From Acidovorax radicis (GTDB lineage: Bacteria; Pseudomonadota; Gammaproteobacteria; Burkholderiales; Burkholderiaceae_C): a DNA stretch of 64,000 nt. Positions 40,233 through 50,299 of this stretch are shown one piece after another. The number at the start of each line of letters is the position of its first letter. The stretch's first letter is position 1. The position numbers and the translations under genes were made by a program. The notes beneath the pieces were generated by a model. That model did not search any database. It was given only the letters and a program-made list of their open reading frames with translations, and was not told where the DNA came from. The stretch spans positions 2,480,001 through 2,544,000 of the forward strand of contig NZ_CP075184.1 of NCBI RefSeq assembly GCF_020510705.1, written 5' to 3'.

Positions 40233-40252
40233 GTTGTTAGTCATCGTACAAC
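40233..40252. promoter_or_regulatory. Candidate operator 1 for a GntR/FCD-type regulator
   Basis: The site reads GTTGTTAGTCATCGTACAAC. It is an imperfect palindrome and 15 of 20 bases match the site at 40442 when read on the other strand. It lies 20 bases before the receptor start codon. Spacing and the TTGT/ACAA ends resemble operators of FCD-GntR regulators of sugar-acid genes; this is inference. Confidence 0.5.
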
Positions 40253-40441
40253 TATATTTGTTCCAACTCAACAAAAACAGACATAAGACAGTGGGTGAAT
40301 GGCCAAAAACAAGGGTTAACGCTAAGGTTTTTGACAATGATGGTGGCGGATTCAAAGGAAAAAATGGCCTTTGAGGGCCTTCTGAAATTGGGGTAATCCC
40401 TTTATGACGAACCATGCCGTTCCCCTCAAAATACAAGCAAT

Positions 40442-40461
40442 GTTGTATGACGACGTATAAC
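40442..40461. promoter_or_regulatory. Candidate operator 2 for a GntR/FCD-type regulator
   Basis: The site reads GTTGTATGACGACGTATAAC, with 14 of 20 bases palindromic. It lies about 130 bases before the lactonase start. No regulator gene is found beside it. Confidence 0.5.
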
Positions 40462-40589
40462 AAAATGTTTGATTCGTGCTGGATGCCTTGACGGCGATAC
40501 AGCGTGCATCGAGCGGGAACCCCAACGATTCACGCCCCCAACCCGGCCTGCCTTGGCGCTATACCCCCTTCGCTTCAAAGGAAAACCCC

Positions 40590-41687
40590 ATGATTGCTAC
40601 CCATCGCACCCGCCTGCGAGCGTCCCAGTTGGTCTTGGCCCTTGGCGCCGCGTGCGCGGGGCCAGGCGCCGGTGCTGCCACCTGGGTGTATGTGGCCAAT
40701 GCCGACAGCCAGGATGTGTCGGTGTTCGAGCTCGATCGCAGCGCAGCCACGCTCAGGCCCGTGCAGACGGTGCCGGTGGGCGGGCAGGCCATGCCGATGG
40801 CGCTGTCGCCCGACCAACGTGTGTTGTATGTGGCGCTGCGCTCACAGCCGTTCCGGGTTCTGAGTCTGGCCATCGACCCAGCCAGCGGCAAGCTGCGCAA
40901 GATCGGTGAGGCCCCCCTGGCCGACAGCATGGCCAATATCGACACCGACGCCACTGGCCGCTGGCTGTTTGCGGCGTCTTATCCCGGGCACAAGATCACG
41001 GTCAATGCCATTGGCAAAGACGGCGCGGTGGGCGCGGTGCAGCAACTGATACCCACAGCGCCCAACGCACATGCCATCCATGCCGACGCAGCCAACCGCT
41101 ATGTGTTTGCCACCAGCCTGGGGGGCGACAACCTCTCGGCCTGGCGGTTTGATGCCGAGACTGGCAAGCTCACCGCCCACGAGCCTGCGCTGACTGCTGT
41201 GGCGCCTGAGAAGTCCGGCCCCCGCCACTTCGTGTGGGACAAGGCCCAGCGCCATTTGTATTTGCTGAACGAGCTGGACGCCGCGCTGCAGGTGATGGAC
41301 TACGACAAAGAGCGTGGCACGCTGCGCGCTGTGCAACGCACCACCACCTTGCCCGCCGACTTTGCCGGTAAGCCGTGGGCGGCCGACCTGCACCTGTCGC
41401 CCGACGGCCGCTGGCTGTATGCGTCCGAACGCACCTCCAGCACCCTCAGCACCTTTCGCGTCGATGCCACCACGGGCCAGCTGCAGCCTCTGGGCCAGGT
41501 GCCAACCGAAAAGTCGCCGCGTGGGTTTGCCGTCGATGCATCAGGCCGCTTCCTGATCGCCGCTGGCCAGGAGTCGCACAGCGTGTCGCTGCACCCCATT
41601 GACCCTGCTACCGGCATCCCTGGCACACCGTTGCGCTTTCCTGCAGGCAAAAACCCCAACTGGGTCGAAATCGTCGAGGTGCCATAA
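40590..41687 (+). CDS. Lactonase family beta-propeller protein (YbhE/6-phosphogluconolactonase type)
   Basis: This 365-residue protein folds as a seven-bladed beta-propeller. Repeating segments are visible, such as ATWVYVANADSQDVSVFELD, DATGRWLFAASYPGHKITVN, HADAANRYVFATSLGGDNLS and LHLSPDGRWLYASERTSSTL. A basic, hydrophobic N-terminus (MIATHRTRLRASQLVLALGA then PGAGAA) is a probable signal peptide, so the enzyme may act in the periplasm. That differs from cytoplasmic 6-phosphogluconolactonase, so hydrolysis of an external aldonic or glucaric lactone is a better guess. A good AAAGGA ribosome binding site precedes the ATG. It is followed by a second TTT receptor. Confidence 0.85.
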   Translation: MIATHRTRLRASQLVLALGAACAGPGAGAATWVYVANADSQDVSVFELDRSAATLRPVQTVPVGGQAMPMALSPDQRVLYVALRSQPFRVLSLAIDPASGKLRKIGEAPLADSMANIDTDATGRWLFAASYPGHKITVNAIGKDGAVGAVQQLIPTAPNAHAIHADAANRYVFATSLGGDNLSAWRFDAETGKLTAHEPALTAVAPEKSGPRHFVWDKAQRHLYLLNELDAALQVMDYDKERGTLRAVQRTTTLPADFAGKPWAADLHLSPDGRWLYASERTSSTLSTFRVDATTGQLQPLGQVPTEKSPRGFAVDASGRFLIAAGQESHSVSLHPIDPATGIPGTPLRFPAGKNPNWVEIVEVP

Positions 41688-41818
41688 GAACGTGTTCACG
41701 ATCTAAGAACCTGTTCAAAGTTTCGCGCCAGGTTCGGCCGTGCCCTTTTCGCTTTTTGTGTCGCCTTGCCCCGTCCGCTGATCCCTCCTTTTTCACACAC
41801 TACCTGGAGACAATCCTC

Positions 41819-42817
41819 ATGCAACGCAGAACCTTGATTCACACCGCCACCCTCGCGGCCGTCGTCGCCAGTGGGCTTATCGGCCTGCCCGCCAGCGCCC
41901 AGGGCACCTGGCCCACCGGCAAAACCATCAGCTACGTGGTGCCGTTTGCCGCTGGGGGCACCACCGACACGCTGGCACGCCTGATCGGGCAGCAACTGGG
42001 CACAGCCCTGGGCACCACCGTGATTGTTGAAAACAAGGGCGGCGCGGCTGGCAGCATCGGCTCTGAAGCCGCCGCCCGTTCGGCACCCGACGGCTACACG
42101 CTGCTGGGCGGCACGGTCAGCTCGCATGCCATTAACATCAGCCTGTATCCCAAGCTGGGCTACGACCCGATCAAATCGTTCGACCCCGTGACGCTGATCG
42201 GCACCAACCCGGTTGTGCTGGTGGTTTCTGCCAACAGCCCCTACAAAACGTTGAAGGACGTGCTCACCGCCGCAAAGGCGAAACAGGGCGGCTTGTCGTC
42301 TGCATCGGCCGGCACTGGCAGCTCGCAGCATCTGGCGGTGGAACTGCTGGGTTTCAAATCGGGCATCAAATTCACCCACGTGCCTTACAAGGGCAGCGGC
42401 CCCGCCATCCAGGACGTGATCAGCGGCCAGGTGGACATGATGTTTGACACCACCGTGGTGGCGGCCCCCCACATCCAGAGCGGCAAGCTGCGCGCCATTG
42501 CGGTCACATCGGCCAAGCGCCTGGCGTCCATGCCTGACGTGCCTACGGTGGCCGAGTCGGGTGTGCCCGAACTCAAGGACTTTGAAGTGCAGTCTTGGCA
42601 GGCCATTTTTGTGCCCAAGAACACGCCCAAGCCCATCGTCACGCGTTTGCATGACGAGATCCGCAAGGTGCTGGCCCAGCCCGACATGCAAACCCGCCTG
42701 AAGGGTTTTGGCATGGAGCCGGCCGATCTGTCGGTGGCGCAGATCGGCGCCTTCCAGAAGGCCGAAGTGGAAAAATGGGCCCAGGTCATCAAGGGCGCCA
42801 ACATCAAGGTGGACTGA
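41819..42817 (+). CDS. Tripartite tricarboxylate transporter substrate-binding receptor (Bug family), copy 2
   Basis: This is a 332-residue Bug/TctC receptor with a signal peptide (MQRRTLIHTATLAAVVASGL, cleavage near ASAQGTWP). The usual YVVPFAAGGTTDTLAR, VIVENKGGAAGSIGSEAAAR and NTPKPIVTRLHDEI segments are visible. It lies 131 bp after the lactonase on the same strand and before a terminator, so lactonase and receptor may share a message. The two receptors in this cluster are clearly different from each other (ordinary family divergence), which suggests distinct ligands. No tctA/tctB genes are nearby. Confidence 0.9.
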   Translation: MQRRTLIHTATLAAVVASGLIGLPASAQGTWPTGKTISYVVPFAAGGTTDTLARLIGQQLGTALGTTVIVENKGGAAGSIGSEAAARSAPDGYTLLGGTVSSHAINISLYPKLGYDPIKSFDPVTLIGTNPVVLVVSANSPYKTLKDVLTAAKAKQGGLSSASAGTGSSQHLAVELLGFKSGIKFTHVPYKGSGPAIQDVISGQVDMMFDTTVVAAPHIQSGKLRAIAVTSAKRLASMPDVPTVAESGVPELKDFEVQSWQAIFVPKNTPKPIVTRLHDEIRKVLAQPDMQTRLKGFGMEPADLSVAQIGAFQKAEVEKWAQVIKGANIKVD

Positions 42818-42873
42818 GCCGTCACGGCGGGCCGCGGCCACTGGTGGGGCCGTGGCCGGCTGCATGGTTGCTC

Positions 42874-42913
42874 AAAAAAGCGGGGTGGCTGTCACGGGCC
42901 ACCCCGCTTTTTT
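42874..42913. terminator. Bidirectional rho-independent terminator
   Basis: A 16-base inverted repeat (AAAAAAGCGGGGTGGC / GCCACCCCGCTTTTTT) with an 8-base loop gives a U-run on either strand. It ends the receptor gene on the plus strand and the HTH gene on the minus strand. Confidence 0.93.
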
Positions 42914-42955
42914 ATGCCGGGATGCGTTCGCCCGGGGGCCTGTGCATGTGCCGGA

Positions 42956-43339
42956 TCACTTGCCTAATCGCGTGCCGGTTGCATCGCCGGGGGGCGCAGA
43001 CGGGGCCTCGGCCCCCTCGCCACCCGCACCGTGATCGCCACCTGTACGCTGCAGCAGGCAAAACCCTGGGTGCTGGCCGGTGAGCAGCAGAAACAGGGCG
43101 AACACAGGGCTTTGCATGTTGCGCTCGTCGGTGGGGCTCTCCAGCGCCTGCCAGGTGCGCGACTGCACGCCGCCACGGCTGCCAGTTTGCAGCGGGTAGC
43201 CCATCAGCTCGGCCGCCTGGGCCTGGCTGAGCCCGGCCGCCACGCGGGCCGCCTTGAGCTGGTCGCCCGTGGGGGTAGGCAGGGCCATGGGTGTGACCCG
43301 TGGCGGAATGGGCACAAGGGGCTGTTCAGGCGCAGTCAT
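42956..43339 (-). CDS. XRE-type helix-turn-helix DNA-binding protein
   Basis: This small 127-residue protein contains a HTH_XRE-like segment (GDQLKAARVAAGLSQAQAAE, then LMGYPLQTGSRGGVQSRTWQ). The remaining part is a Gln/Gly/Ala-rich tail with no recognised domain (PSAPPGDATGTRLGK at the end). A predicted regulator, but no target is indicated. Its start could also be the internal Met at residue 18; the longer form adds a Pro-rich leader. It is convergent with the TTT receptor gene and downstream of the ABC exporter gene on the same strand, separated by a family A repeat. Confidence 0.75.
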   Translation of the reverse strand: MTAPEQPLVPIPPRVTPMALPTPTGDQLKAARVAAGLSQAQAAELMGYPLQTGSRGGVQSRTWQALESPTDERNMQSPVFALFLLLTGQHPGFCLLQRTGGDHGAGGEGAEAPSAPPGDATGTRLGK

Positions 43340-43365
43340 GGGTGGTGTTTGAAAAAGAAGGTTTC

Positions 43366-43431
43366 ACTATCAAATGTGTAGCTGCTAGCGCTTTCTGCAT
43401 AAGCGTAAGAGCCCATTTTTACTTAAATTTC
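43366..43431 (+). repeat. Dispersed palindromic repeat, family A (copy 7)
   Basis: The sequence TAGCTGCTAGCGCTTTCTG then CATAAGCGTAAGAGCCCATTTTTAC. It lies about 50 bases after the stop codon of the ABC exporter gene but in the opposite orientation to it. Confidence 0.8.
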
Positions 43432-43480
43432 ATCTGCGGCGTTGAGCGGGCATCGCCTGCGGGAGATGCGGCGCGTGCAC

Positions 43481-45325
<1,845 letters not shown>

Positions 45326-45527
45326 AATCAAAACTCCTTGGTCCCCGATGGTACGTGGGGTGATCCGGCGCTGGTGCGGCGCGCGGCAATGCACGCCGTG
45401 GCCAAAGGGTTGTGTTCGCAGAGGGTGAGGGAGGCCAGCCGCATTCGGCAGGCACCAGCGCTTGACGACCCCGCTGGCTGCGCGCGGTTCAAGCCGACGG
45501 CTTGTCAACCACGGTGATGCGCGGCAC

Positions 45528-45775
45528 CTATGTCACGCCGGGCTGCCTGGCCAAAAAGCGGTAGAGAAACTCGGTCAGGCTCTTTTCACACAGCGCCATC
45601 GCGGCAGGCTCGGACGCCATAGCTTCGCCCTGTTTCTGGGTGCGTTTGGCGGCCTCTTGCCACTGGCGAGCGCGGCATCCACGCGGCGCTTGGCCCACCA
45701 GGTGCAGCCGCCTGCCATGGCCAACACGCCCGCAGCCGCCAGCGCCGCGATCCAGGTCACGCGCTTTTTACCCAA
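45528..45775 (-). pseudogene. Frameshifted small membrane/secreted protein gene
   Basis: Two overlapping reading frames look like one protein. The first begins at a TTG (LGKKRVTWIAALAAAG then GGCTWWAKRRVDAA, one hydrophobic segment). After about residue 36 the other frame takes over and continues ARQWQEAAKRTQKQGEAMAS, then EKSLTEFLYRFLARQPGVT and a stop. A single missing base near 45680 joins them. No ATG or clear ribosome binding site is found, so the gene may be decayed or the sequence may contain an error. The reading frame of the first part is the same as that of the copD-like gene just upstream. Confidence 0.5.
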
Positions 45776-45823
45776 GCGGCGTGGTGTTTGGTGTGATTCC
45801 TGGGGCGGGCGCGGCCTCAGCCG

Positions 45824-46297
45824 TCAGGCCTTCATCAAAAAGGCGATCACCACCACGGCCACCCCGAGCACCAGGTTCACCGCTACCCACGTGCGGATGC
45901 TGCCCAGTGCCTTGCCACCATCAGGCCAGTTGCCCGCAGACACCGCGCGTTGCAGCCGCTTGAAAAGCGCAAAACGGATATGGCCGAAGATGGCGATCAT
46001 CACCAGGCCCAGCGTGGCCATGAGGGTCCAGCCCAGCGGCATCGAGAAAGTGCCGCCCGACTGCGCGGCCTGCCTTGCCACGCGCCCAATCATCCACAGC
46101 CCGCTGCCCAGCACGATGACCACCGCAACCCCCACTGCCGCAAGAAAACGCTGGAGCACGTCGTGCATCAGCCGCACCCGCTGAGGCGGCTCCAGCGCCT
46201 GCGCCGCGGGCCGCAGAAAGTAGTGGGCGAAAACCATGCCGCCTATCCACACCATGATGGACAGCACGTGGGCGAGTTTGAGAGCGTTGTAAAGCAT
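45824..46297 (-). CDS. CopD-like/DUF2269-type membrane protein
   Basis: This is a 157-residue protein with four hydrophobic segments: MLYNALKLAHVLSIMVWIGG with its conserved His, then FLAAVGVAVVIVLGSGLWM, then MATLGLVMIAIFGHIRFALF and VAVNLVLGVAVVVIAFLMKA. This pattern and length fit the CopD superfamily of copper-resistance-related or heme-related membrane proteins. Histidines in helices could bind metal or heme, which is inference from the family. It stands directly upstream of the frameshifted small gene. Confidence 0.78.
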   Translation of the reverse strand: MLYNALKLAHVLSIMVWIGGMVFAHYFLRPAAQALEPPQRVRLMHDVLQRFLAAVGVAVVIVLGSGLWMIGRVARQAAQSGGTFSMPLGWTLMATLGLVMIAIFGHIRFALFKRLQRAVSAGNWPDGGKALGSIRTWVAVNLVLGVAVVVIAFLMKA

Positions 46298-46623
46298 GGG
46301 CGTGTGTGGGGCGCTGGTGCCCGGTGTGAAGGCGTTTGTGAAGTCGTTGTGCGGATTGTGCCGCTACATGCGCCCAGGGCCCCCGCCGCACCGGGGCGGT
46401 AGCCCTTCGGCCCGTGGGTGTGCTGGGTGCGCTTGCATTGGATGGCTTTCTGTGCCCACGCTGAGCGGCCAACAAAACTCTTCTGGCGTTGTTGCCGCGT
46501 CTTGTCGTACCACTCGTACTGCCTGCGATGCAGCGCCTGGCCAGACTAGCCAGAACCGCTTCGCTGGGTTTTGTTAGCCGCTCCAAGCGCTATGGGGCCT
46601 GGGGCCCGTGTTTTTCGTGTTCT
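46298..46623. other. Intergenic region with a MITE-like element
   Basis: No gene is supported in these 326 bases. They contain the 121-bp element at 46463-46583 listed separately; the rest shows no structure I recognise. Confidence 0.6.
46463..46583. mobile_element. MITE-like element with terminal inverted repeats, no coding capacity
   Basis: The element is 121 bases. Its left end reads GAGCGGCCAACAAAACTC and its right end, on the opposite strand, GAGCGGCTAACAAAACCC, so 16 of 18 bases agree. Internal parts carry partial symmetry (CTGGCCAGACTAGCCAG). No open reading frame is present. Similar TAACAAAACCC-ended short elements are widespread in Comamonadaceae, from memory. It lies about 40 bases after the stop codon of the GGDEF gene. 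Confidence 0.6.
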
Positions 46624-48003
46624 TTATAACGACGGCGATGGGCGGGCCACGCGCACCTGGTTGCCACCGTTTTTCTTGGACACATACATGGCCTCGTCCG
46701 CGTGCCCCAGCAAGTGGTGCTCTTCACCGCCATGCTCGGGGTAGACCGCCACGCCGATGCTGGGCCGGATGTGCAACGGATGGCCTTCCAGATCAAAGGG
46801 GTGGCTGAACGCGGCCAGGATTTTTTCGGCGGCCGCTGTGGCGTGTTCGGGTGCCTGGCCGCCTTCTAGCAGCACCACAAATTCGTCGCCTCCGAGCCGC
46901 GCAACGGTATCGGAGCCACGCACCGAATCGATCAGCCGTTGTGCAACCCGCTGCAGCAACAGGTCGCCCATGGCGTGCCCCAGCGTGTCATTCACTTCCT
47001 TGAACCGATCAAGGTCCAGAAACAGCAGCGCCAGCAGGTGCTGCTCGCGCCGTGCCCGCGCCATGGCGGTCTTGAGGCGGTCCAGAAACAGCTGGCGGTT
47101 GGGCAGGTGCGTGAGCTGATCGTATTGCGCCATATGGGCCAGGCGGTCGTGCATCTGTTTGCGCTCAATGGCCGACGCCACCTGGGTCGATACGAACTGC
47201 AGCAGCTCCTTGTGTTTTTCGGTGTAGCGGTCCTGCTCCGAAAAACTCTGCAGCACCAGCGCACCGATGGCGCCGTTGGAGGTTTGCAAAGGCACACCCA
47301 GCCAATACAGCGGCGCGGTGCCCTGGCCTGCACAACCTGCACACCCTTGCCTTGCATGTGCTGCAAGCGCCACGCTGTCGTCGGGGGTCAGCAACACGGT
47401 GCGGCCGTGGGTGATGACCCCGGCGCACAGTGCGTCATGTGCCAGCGGGATGGGTGTGGGGGCCGGGGTCTGTTCGCCGACGTGGTAGGGGAAGCTCAGG
47501 GAATCACTGTCAGCGTCGTACAGCGCCACCGCAAAATTGGTGGCGGGCAGCAAGGTGCCGATGACCTGGTGAATGTGCTGAAACAGTGCCTGCAGGTTCT
47601 GTGTGGTGTGGGCGGCTTCCGAAATGGTGTAGACCACCGCCTGCATGGATTGCGCGAGCTTGCGCTCGGTGATGTCATGCGCTACAGCGAGCCGCACCTG
47701 GCGGTCGGGCAGCCAGCGCGCTGTCCAGCCAATATGGGCAATGCTGCCGTCCTTGCGGATATAGCGGTTTTCAAACTCCAGCTGCAGGCTGCCTGCGGTC
47801 ACCTTCAGGGCCTGTTGCTCGGTGGCCTTCAGGTCGTCGGGGTGCACCATGTCCAACATGCGTTTGCCGATCACCTCGGCGGGGGGGTAGCCAAAAATGC
47901 GCTCGAACGCCGGACTCACAAACTCAATGGTGCTGTCTGCTTGGACGACGCAGACCGCGTCGAGCAACAGGTCCACAAGGTTCGAGGAGGAATAGCTTTG
48001 CAT
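46624..48003 (-). CDS. PAS-GAF-GGDEF diguanylate cyclase
   Basis: This 459-residue soluble protein probably makes cyclic di-GMP in response to a sensed signal. Residues about 12-115 form a PAS domain (LLLDAVCVVQADSTIEFVSP). Residues about 130-285 are a GAF domain (LFQHIHQVIGTLLPATNF, then GVPLQTSNGAIGALVLQ). Residues 300-455 are a GGDEF domain with LGGDEF. RGSD five residues before GGDEF matches the RxxD inhibitory site, so product inhibition is expected. No membrane segment is present. Two cysteines in GCAGCAG within the GAF domain are notable and could bind metal or redox-sense. The ATG gives MQSYSSSN; the longer upstream frame is not conserved-like. Confidence 0.92.
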   Translation of the reverse strand: MQSYSSSNLVDLLLDAVCVVQADSTIEFVSPAFERIFGYPPAEVIGKRMLDMVHPDDLKATEQQALKVTAGSLQLEFENRYIRKDGSIAHIGWTARWLPDRQVRLAVAHDITERKLAQSMQAVVYTISEAAHTTQNLQALFQHIHQVIGTLLPATNFAVALYDADSDSLSFPYHVGEQTPAPTPIPLAHDALCAGVITHGRTVLLTPDDSVALAAHARQGCAGCAGQGTAPLYWLGVPLQTSNGAIGALVLQSFSEQDRYTEKHKELLQFVSTQVASAIERKQMHDRLAHMAQYDQLTHLPNRQLFLDRLKTAMARARREQHLLALLFLDLDRFKEVNDTLGHAMGDLLLQRVAQRLIDSVRGSDTVARLGGDEFVVLLEGGQAPEHATAAAEKILAAFSHPFDLEGHPLHIRPSIGVAVYPEHGGEEHHLLGHADEAMYVSKKNGGNQVRVARPSPSL

Positions 48004-48211
48004 GGGGCGGGAAGCGGACAGGGTGCTGGAAGGCCCATTGTGCCGCGCCCCACGGATTGGTTTCGTGTGTGGCCAGAAAACACGCAGATTCGACAGGTTA
48101 AAGAAAGCCAGTGCGCGCCCCTCGCACCCCGACCGGCGTGTCTGCCTGCCTGCGGCCCGCAGGGCATGCGCCAGTCGCATGTCGATGTCGATGCGTGTGT
48201 ATGTCGGTAAA

Positions 48212-48272
48212 TGCTATTTAATTGATAGCTGTTGGCGCTTGTGAATAAAGCGCCGGTGGCACTTTTAGGTGT
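48212..48272 (+). repeat. Dispersed palindromic repeat, family A (copy 8)
   Basis: It reads ATTGATAGCTGTTGGCGCTT, then GTGAATAAAGCGCCGGTGGC. It overlaps the stop codon of the minus-strand lyase gene (48265-48267) and is in the opposite orientation. Confidence 0.8.
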
Positions 48273-49125
48273 ATTTTTTCTCCAGCGCGTCCCACTCGCC
48301 CTTGCGAACCAGGCGCTGGCGCTCGGCAAACGGCGCTACGAGGGCGGGGTCTTCGTCGATGCGCTGGGTGTCGCGCAGCACCGTCAGCGCTTTTTGCATG
48401 CCGGCCACAGCGCCTTGCAGCGCGGCATTGGCATACAACACGATGCCGTAGCCCAGGCCGCCCAGCTCTTGGGCGCTGAAGATGGGGGTCTTGCCACCAA
48501 TCACCATGTTCATGAGTTGGGGCTTGGCCAAGCGTTGGGGCAGGGCGCGAATCTCGTCGGCACTGGTCACCGCCTCTACAAACAGGATGTCGGCCCCCGC
48601 CTCGGCAAAACGCTGGGCGCGCTCCACTGCCGCTTCAAACCCGTGCACGGCCGCTGCATCGGTGCGCGCCATGATGAGCAGGTCGGGGTCGCGCCGCGCA
48701 TCCACCGCCGCCTTGATCTTGCCCAGCATTTCGTCGGTGGATGTCACCTCTTTGCCGTTGAAGTGCCCGCAGCGCTTGGGGCTGACCTGGTCTTCGAGTT
48801 GAATGCAGTCTGCGCCCGCGCGTTCGAGCGTGCGCACGGCGTGGTAGGTGTTGAGTGCGTTGCCAAAGCCGGTGTCGGCATCCACGATCAACGGCACCTC
48901 GACGGCGTCGCGGATGCGCGCCGTGTGGTCGGCGATGTCCGTGAGGCCCATGAAAGCCTGGTCCGGCAGGCCGAACCACATGTTGGTGACCCCCGCGCCC
49001 GTGACGTAGATCGCCTCAAAGCCCAGGTCGGCCACCACACGGGCCGACAGGGCGTTGAAAGCACCCGGCACAAGGACGCCGCGGCGGGCATTGGCCAGCG
49101 CCTTGAGTTGTTGTTTGGTGTTCAT
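48265..49125 (-). CDS. Isocitrate lyase/PEP-mutase family enzyme
   Basis: This is a 286-residue ICL/PEPM superfamily protein. VDADTGFGN (81-89) binds Mg2+, and QLEDQVSPKRCGH (109-121) contains the KRCGH catalytic-loop signature, whose cysteine is the acid in lyases. This points to a C-C lyase (of a 2-methyl- or 2,3-dimethylmalate-type substrate) rather than a phosphonate mutase. The later part (FSAQELGGLGYGIVLYANAA) does not look like methylisocitrate lyase PrpB. Together with two TTT receptors and a sigma-54 activator nearby, catabolism of a branched or short dicarboxylate is a reasonable hypothesis. The ATG chosen gives MNTKQQL. Confidence 0.85.
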   Translation of the reverse strand: MNTKQQLKALANARRGVLVPGAFNALSARVVADLGFEAIYVTGAGVTNMWFGLPDQAFMGLTDIADHTARIRDAVEVPLIVDADTGFGNALNTYHAVRTLERAGADCIQLEDQVSPKRCGHFNGKEVTSTDEMLGKIKAAVDARRDPDLLIMARTDAAAVHGFEAAVERAQRFAEAGADILFVEAVTSADEIRALPQRLAKPQLMNMVIGGKTPIFSAQELGGLGYGIVLYANAALQGAVAGMQKALTVLRDTQRIDEDPALVAPFAERQRLVRKGEWDALEKKYT

Positions 49126-49239
49126 GATTGTTGGCAAAAAATGGGGCTTGCGCCCGCTGGGTATGGGCTGCCTGCTATGAATTGAGTGCATTGCCAAGGC
49201 GTGTGTTGCACCTTGGCCGCGCTTCTAGGGTCGGGGCGC

Positions 49240-50262
49240 TCAGTCCAGCGAAATATGGGCCGCCTTGATCACCGGCGCCCACTTGGCGCGTTCAGCGTCC
49301 ATGAACTTGCCATACGCCTCGGGGGTGCCGCCCACGATCATCCCGCCGCTGCCTTCAATCATCTCGCGCAGTGCGGCGTCGTTCTTCAGCGCCTTGTTCA
49401 CCGCCTGGTTGAGCTGGGTGATGACAGCCTTGGGTGTGCCGGCGGGGGCGATCATGCCCAGCCAGTTGTACGACTCAAAACCCTTGATGCCCGCCTCGTC
49501 CAGCGTGGGCACATCGGGCAACACGGCCAGGCGTTTTTTGCTCGACACGGCCAGCGCGTTGATCTTGTTGGCCTTGATGGACGGCAGCGCCGAATACCCC
49601 ATCTCGAACATCATCGCCAGGTGCCCACCCATCAGGTCGGACGCGGCCAGTGCTCCGCCCTTGTAGGGCACATGGGTCATCTGCGTGTGGGTCTGATAGG
49701 CCAGCAGCTCGCCCGACAGGTGGTGCGCACCACCCACCCCCGAGGAGCCAAAGCTCAGTTCGCCCGGCTTGGCCTTGGCAAACGCCACCAGCTCTTTGAC
49801 GTTTTTGAAGGGCTGGTTGAGCGCCGTGGTCAAAATCAGCGGCGCCTCTTCGATCAGGATGATGGGTTGCAGCGCCGTCTTCGCGTCATACGGCATCTTC
49901 TTCATCAGCATGGGGTTGGTGACCAGCGGGCCGGGCGAGCCAAAGCCAAAGGTGTGGCCGTCGGTGGCCTTGGCGATGGCGTCGGTGCCCGTCACGCCCC
50001 CTGCGCCGCCCCGGTTGTCCACGATCACGGGCTGGCCCAGCACCTTGCCCAGCTGCTCGGCGATCAGGCGCGCACGGGTGTCGGCAAAGCCGCCAGCGGC
50101 ATAGGGCACGATCAGGCGCACCGGGCGTGTGGGCCAGGCGCCAGCGGCCTGGGCGCTGGCCAGGCTGGGCGCGCCCAGCAGTGCGGTGGCGGCCACCGCC
50201 ACGGTGGTCAGTGCCGCAGCACGTTCAAGAGCGGTGCGCAGGGCGATACGGCGTGAAATCAT
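49240..50262 (-). CDS. Tripartite tricarboxylate transporter substrate-binding receptor (Bug family), copy 3
   Basis: This is a 340-residue Bug/TctC receptor. A signal peptide (LERAAALTTVAVAATALLGA, cleavage near ASAQAAG) is followed by VRLIVPYAAGGFADTRARLI, VIVDNRGGAGGVTGTDAIAK and AGTPKAVITQLNQAV. A 114-bp gap separates it from the lyase gene downstream on the same strand. The ATG used avoids a longer His-rich frame that starts with MHRHHP. A family A repeat lies between it and the next receptor, so the two may be separately transcribed or the repeat may end the upstream message. Confidence 0.9.
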   Translation of the reverse strand: MISRRIALRTALERAAALTTVAVAATALLGAPSLASAQAAGAWPTRPVRLIVPYAAGGFADTRARLIAEQLGKVLGQPVIVDNRGGAGGVTGTDAIAKATDGHTFGFGSPGPLVTNPMLMKKMPYDAKTALQPIILIEEAPLILTTALNQPFKNVKELVAFAKAKPGELSFGSSGVGGAHHLSGELLAYQTHTQMTHVPYKGGALAASDLMGGHLAMMFEMGYSALPSIKANKINALAVSSKKRLAVLPDVPTLDEAGIKGFESYNWLGMIAPAGTPKAVITQLNQAVNKALKNDAALREMIEGSGGMIVGGTPEAYGKFMDAERAKWAPVIKAAHISLD

Positions 50263-50299
50263 GGGATGGTGTCTGTGCAAGTTGGGAGGGCGGTTTGTG

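Larger units (their letters stand above)
40212..40589. promoter_or_regulatory. Divergent regulatory region between a TTT receptor and a lactonase gene
   Basis: These 378 bases separate two divergent catabolic genes. Two similar 20-bp palindromes (40233-40252 and 40442-40461) are described as separate entries. The reverse strand of the first and the forward strand of the second match at 15 of 20 positions, which supports one regulator acting on both genes. Confidence 0.6.

Noticed and set aside
46463..46583. Element considered as a CRISPR repeat or tRNA
   Set aside because: There is only one unit, no regular spacing, and no cloverleaf; inverted ends fit a MITE better.
48265..49125. Lyase considered as the missing prpB
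   Set aside because: The KRCGH loop is shared by the whole lyase group, but the later part lacks the PrpB-type sequence I know from E. coli and looks closer to dimethylmalate-lyase or carboxyphosphonoenolpyruvate-mutase-like members. I left the function open.
49186..50256. Plus-strand open frame of 356 codons opposite a TTT receptor
   Set aside because: It is antisense to a receptor with signal peptide and family motifs, and its His/Gln/Arg-rich content is a shadow pattern.
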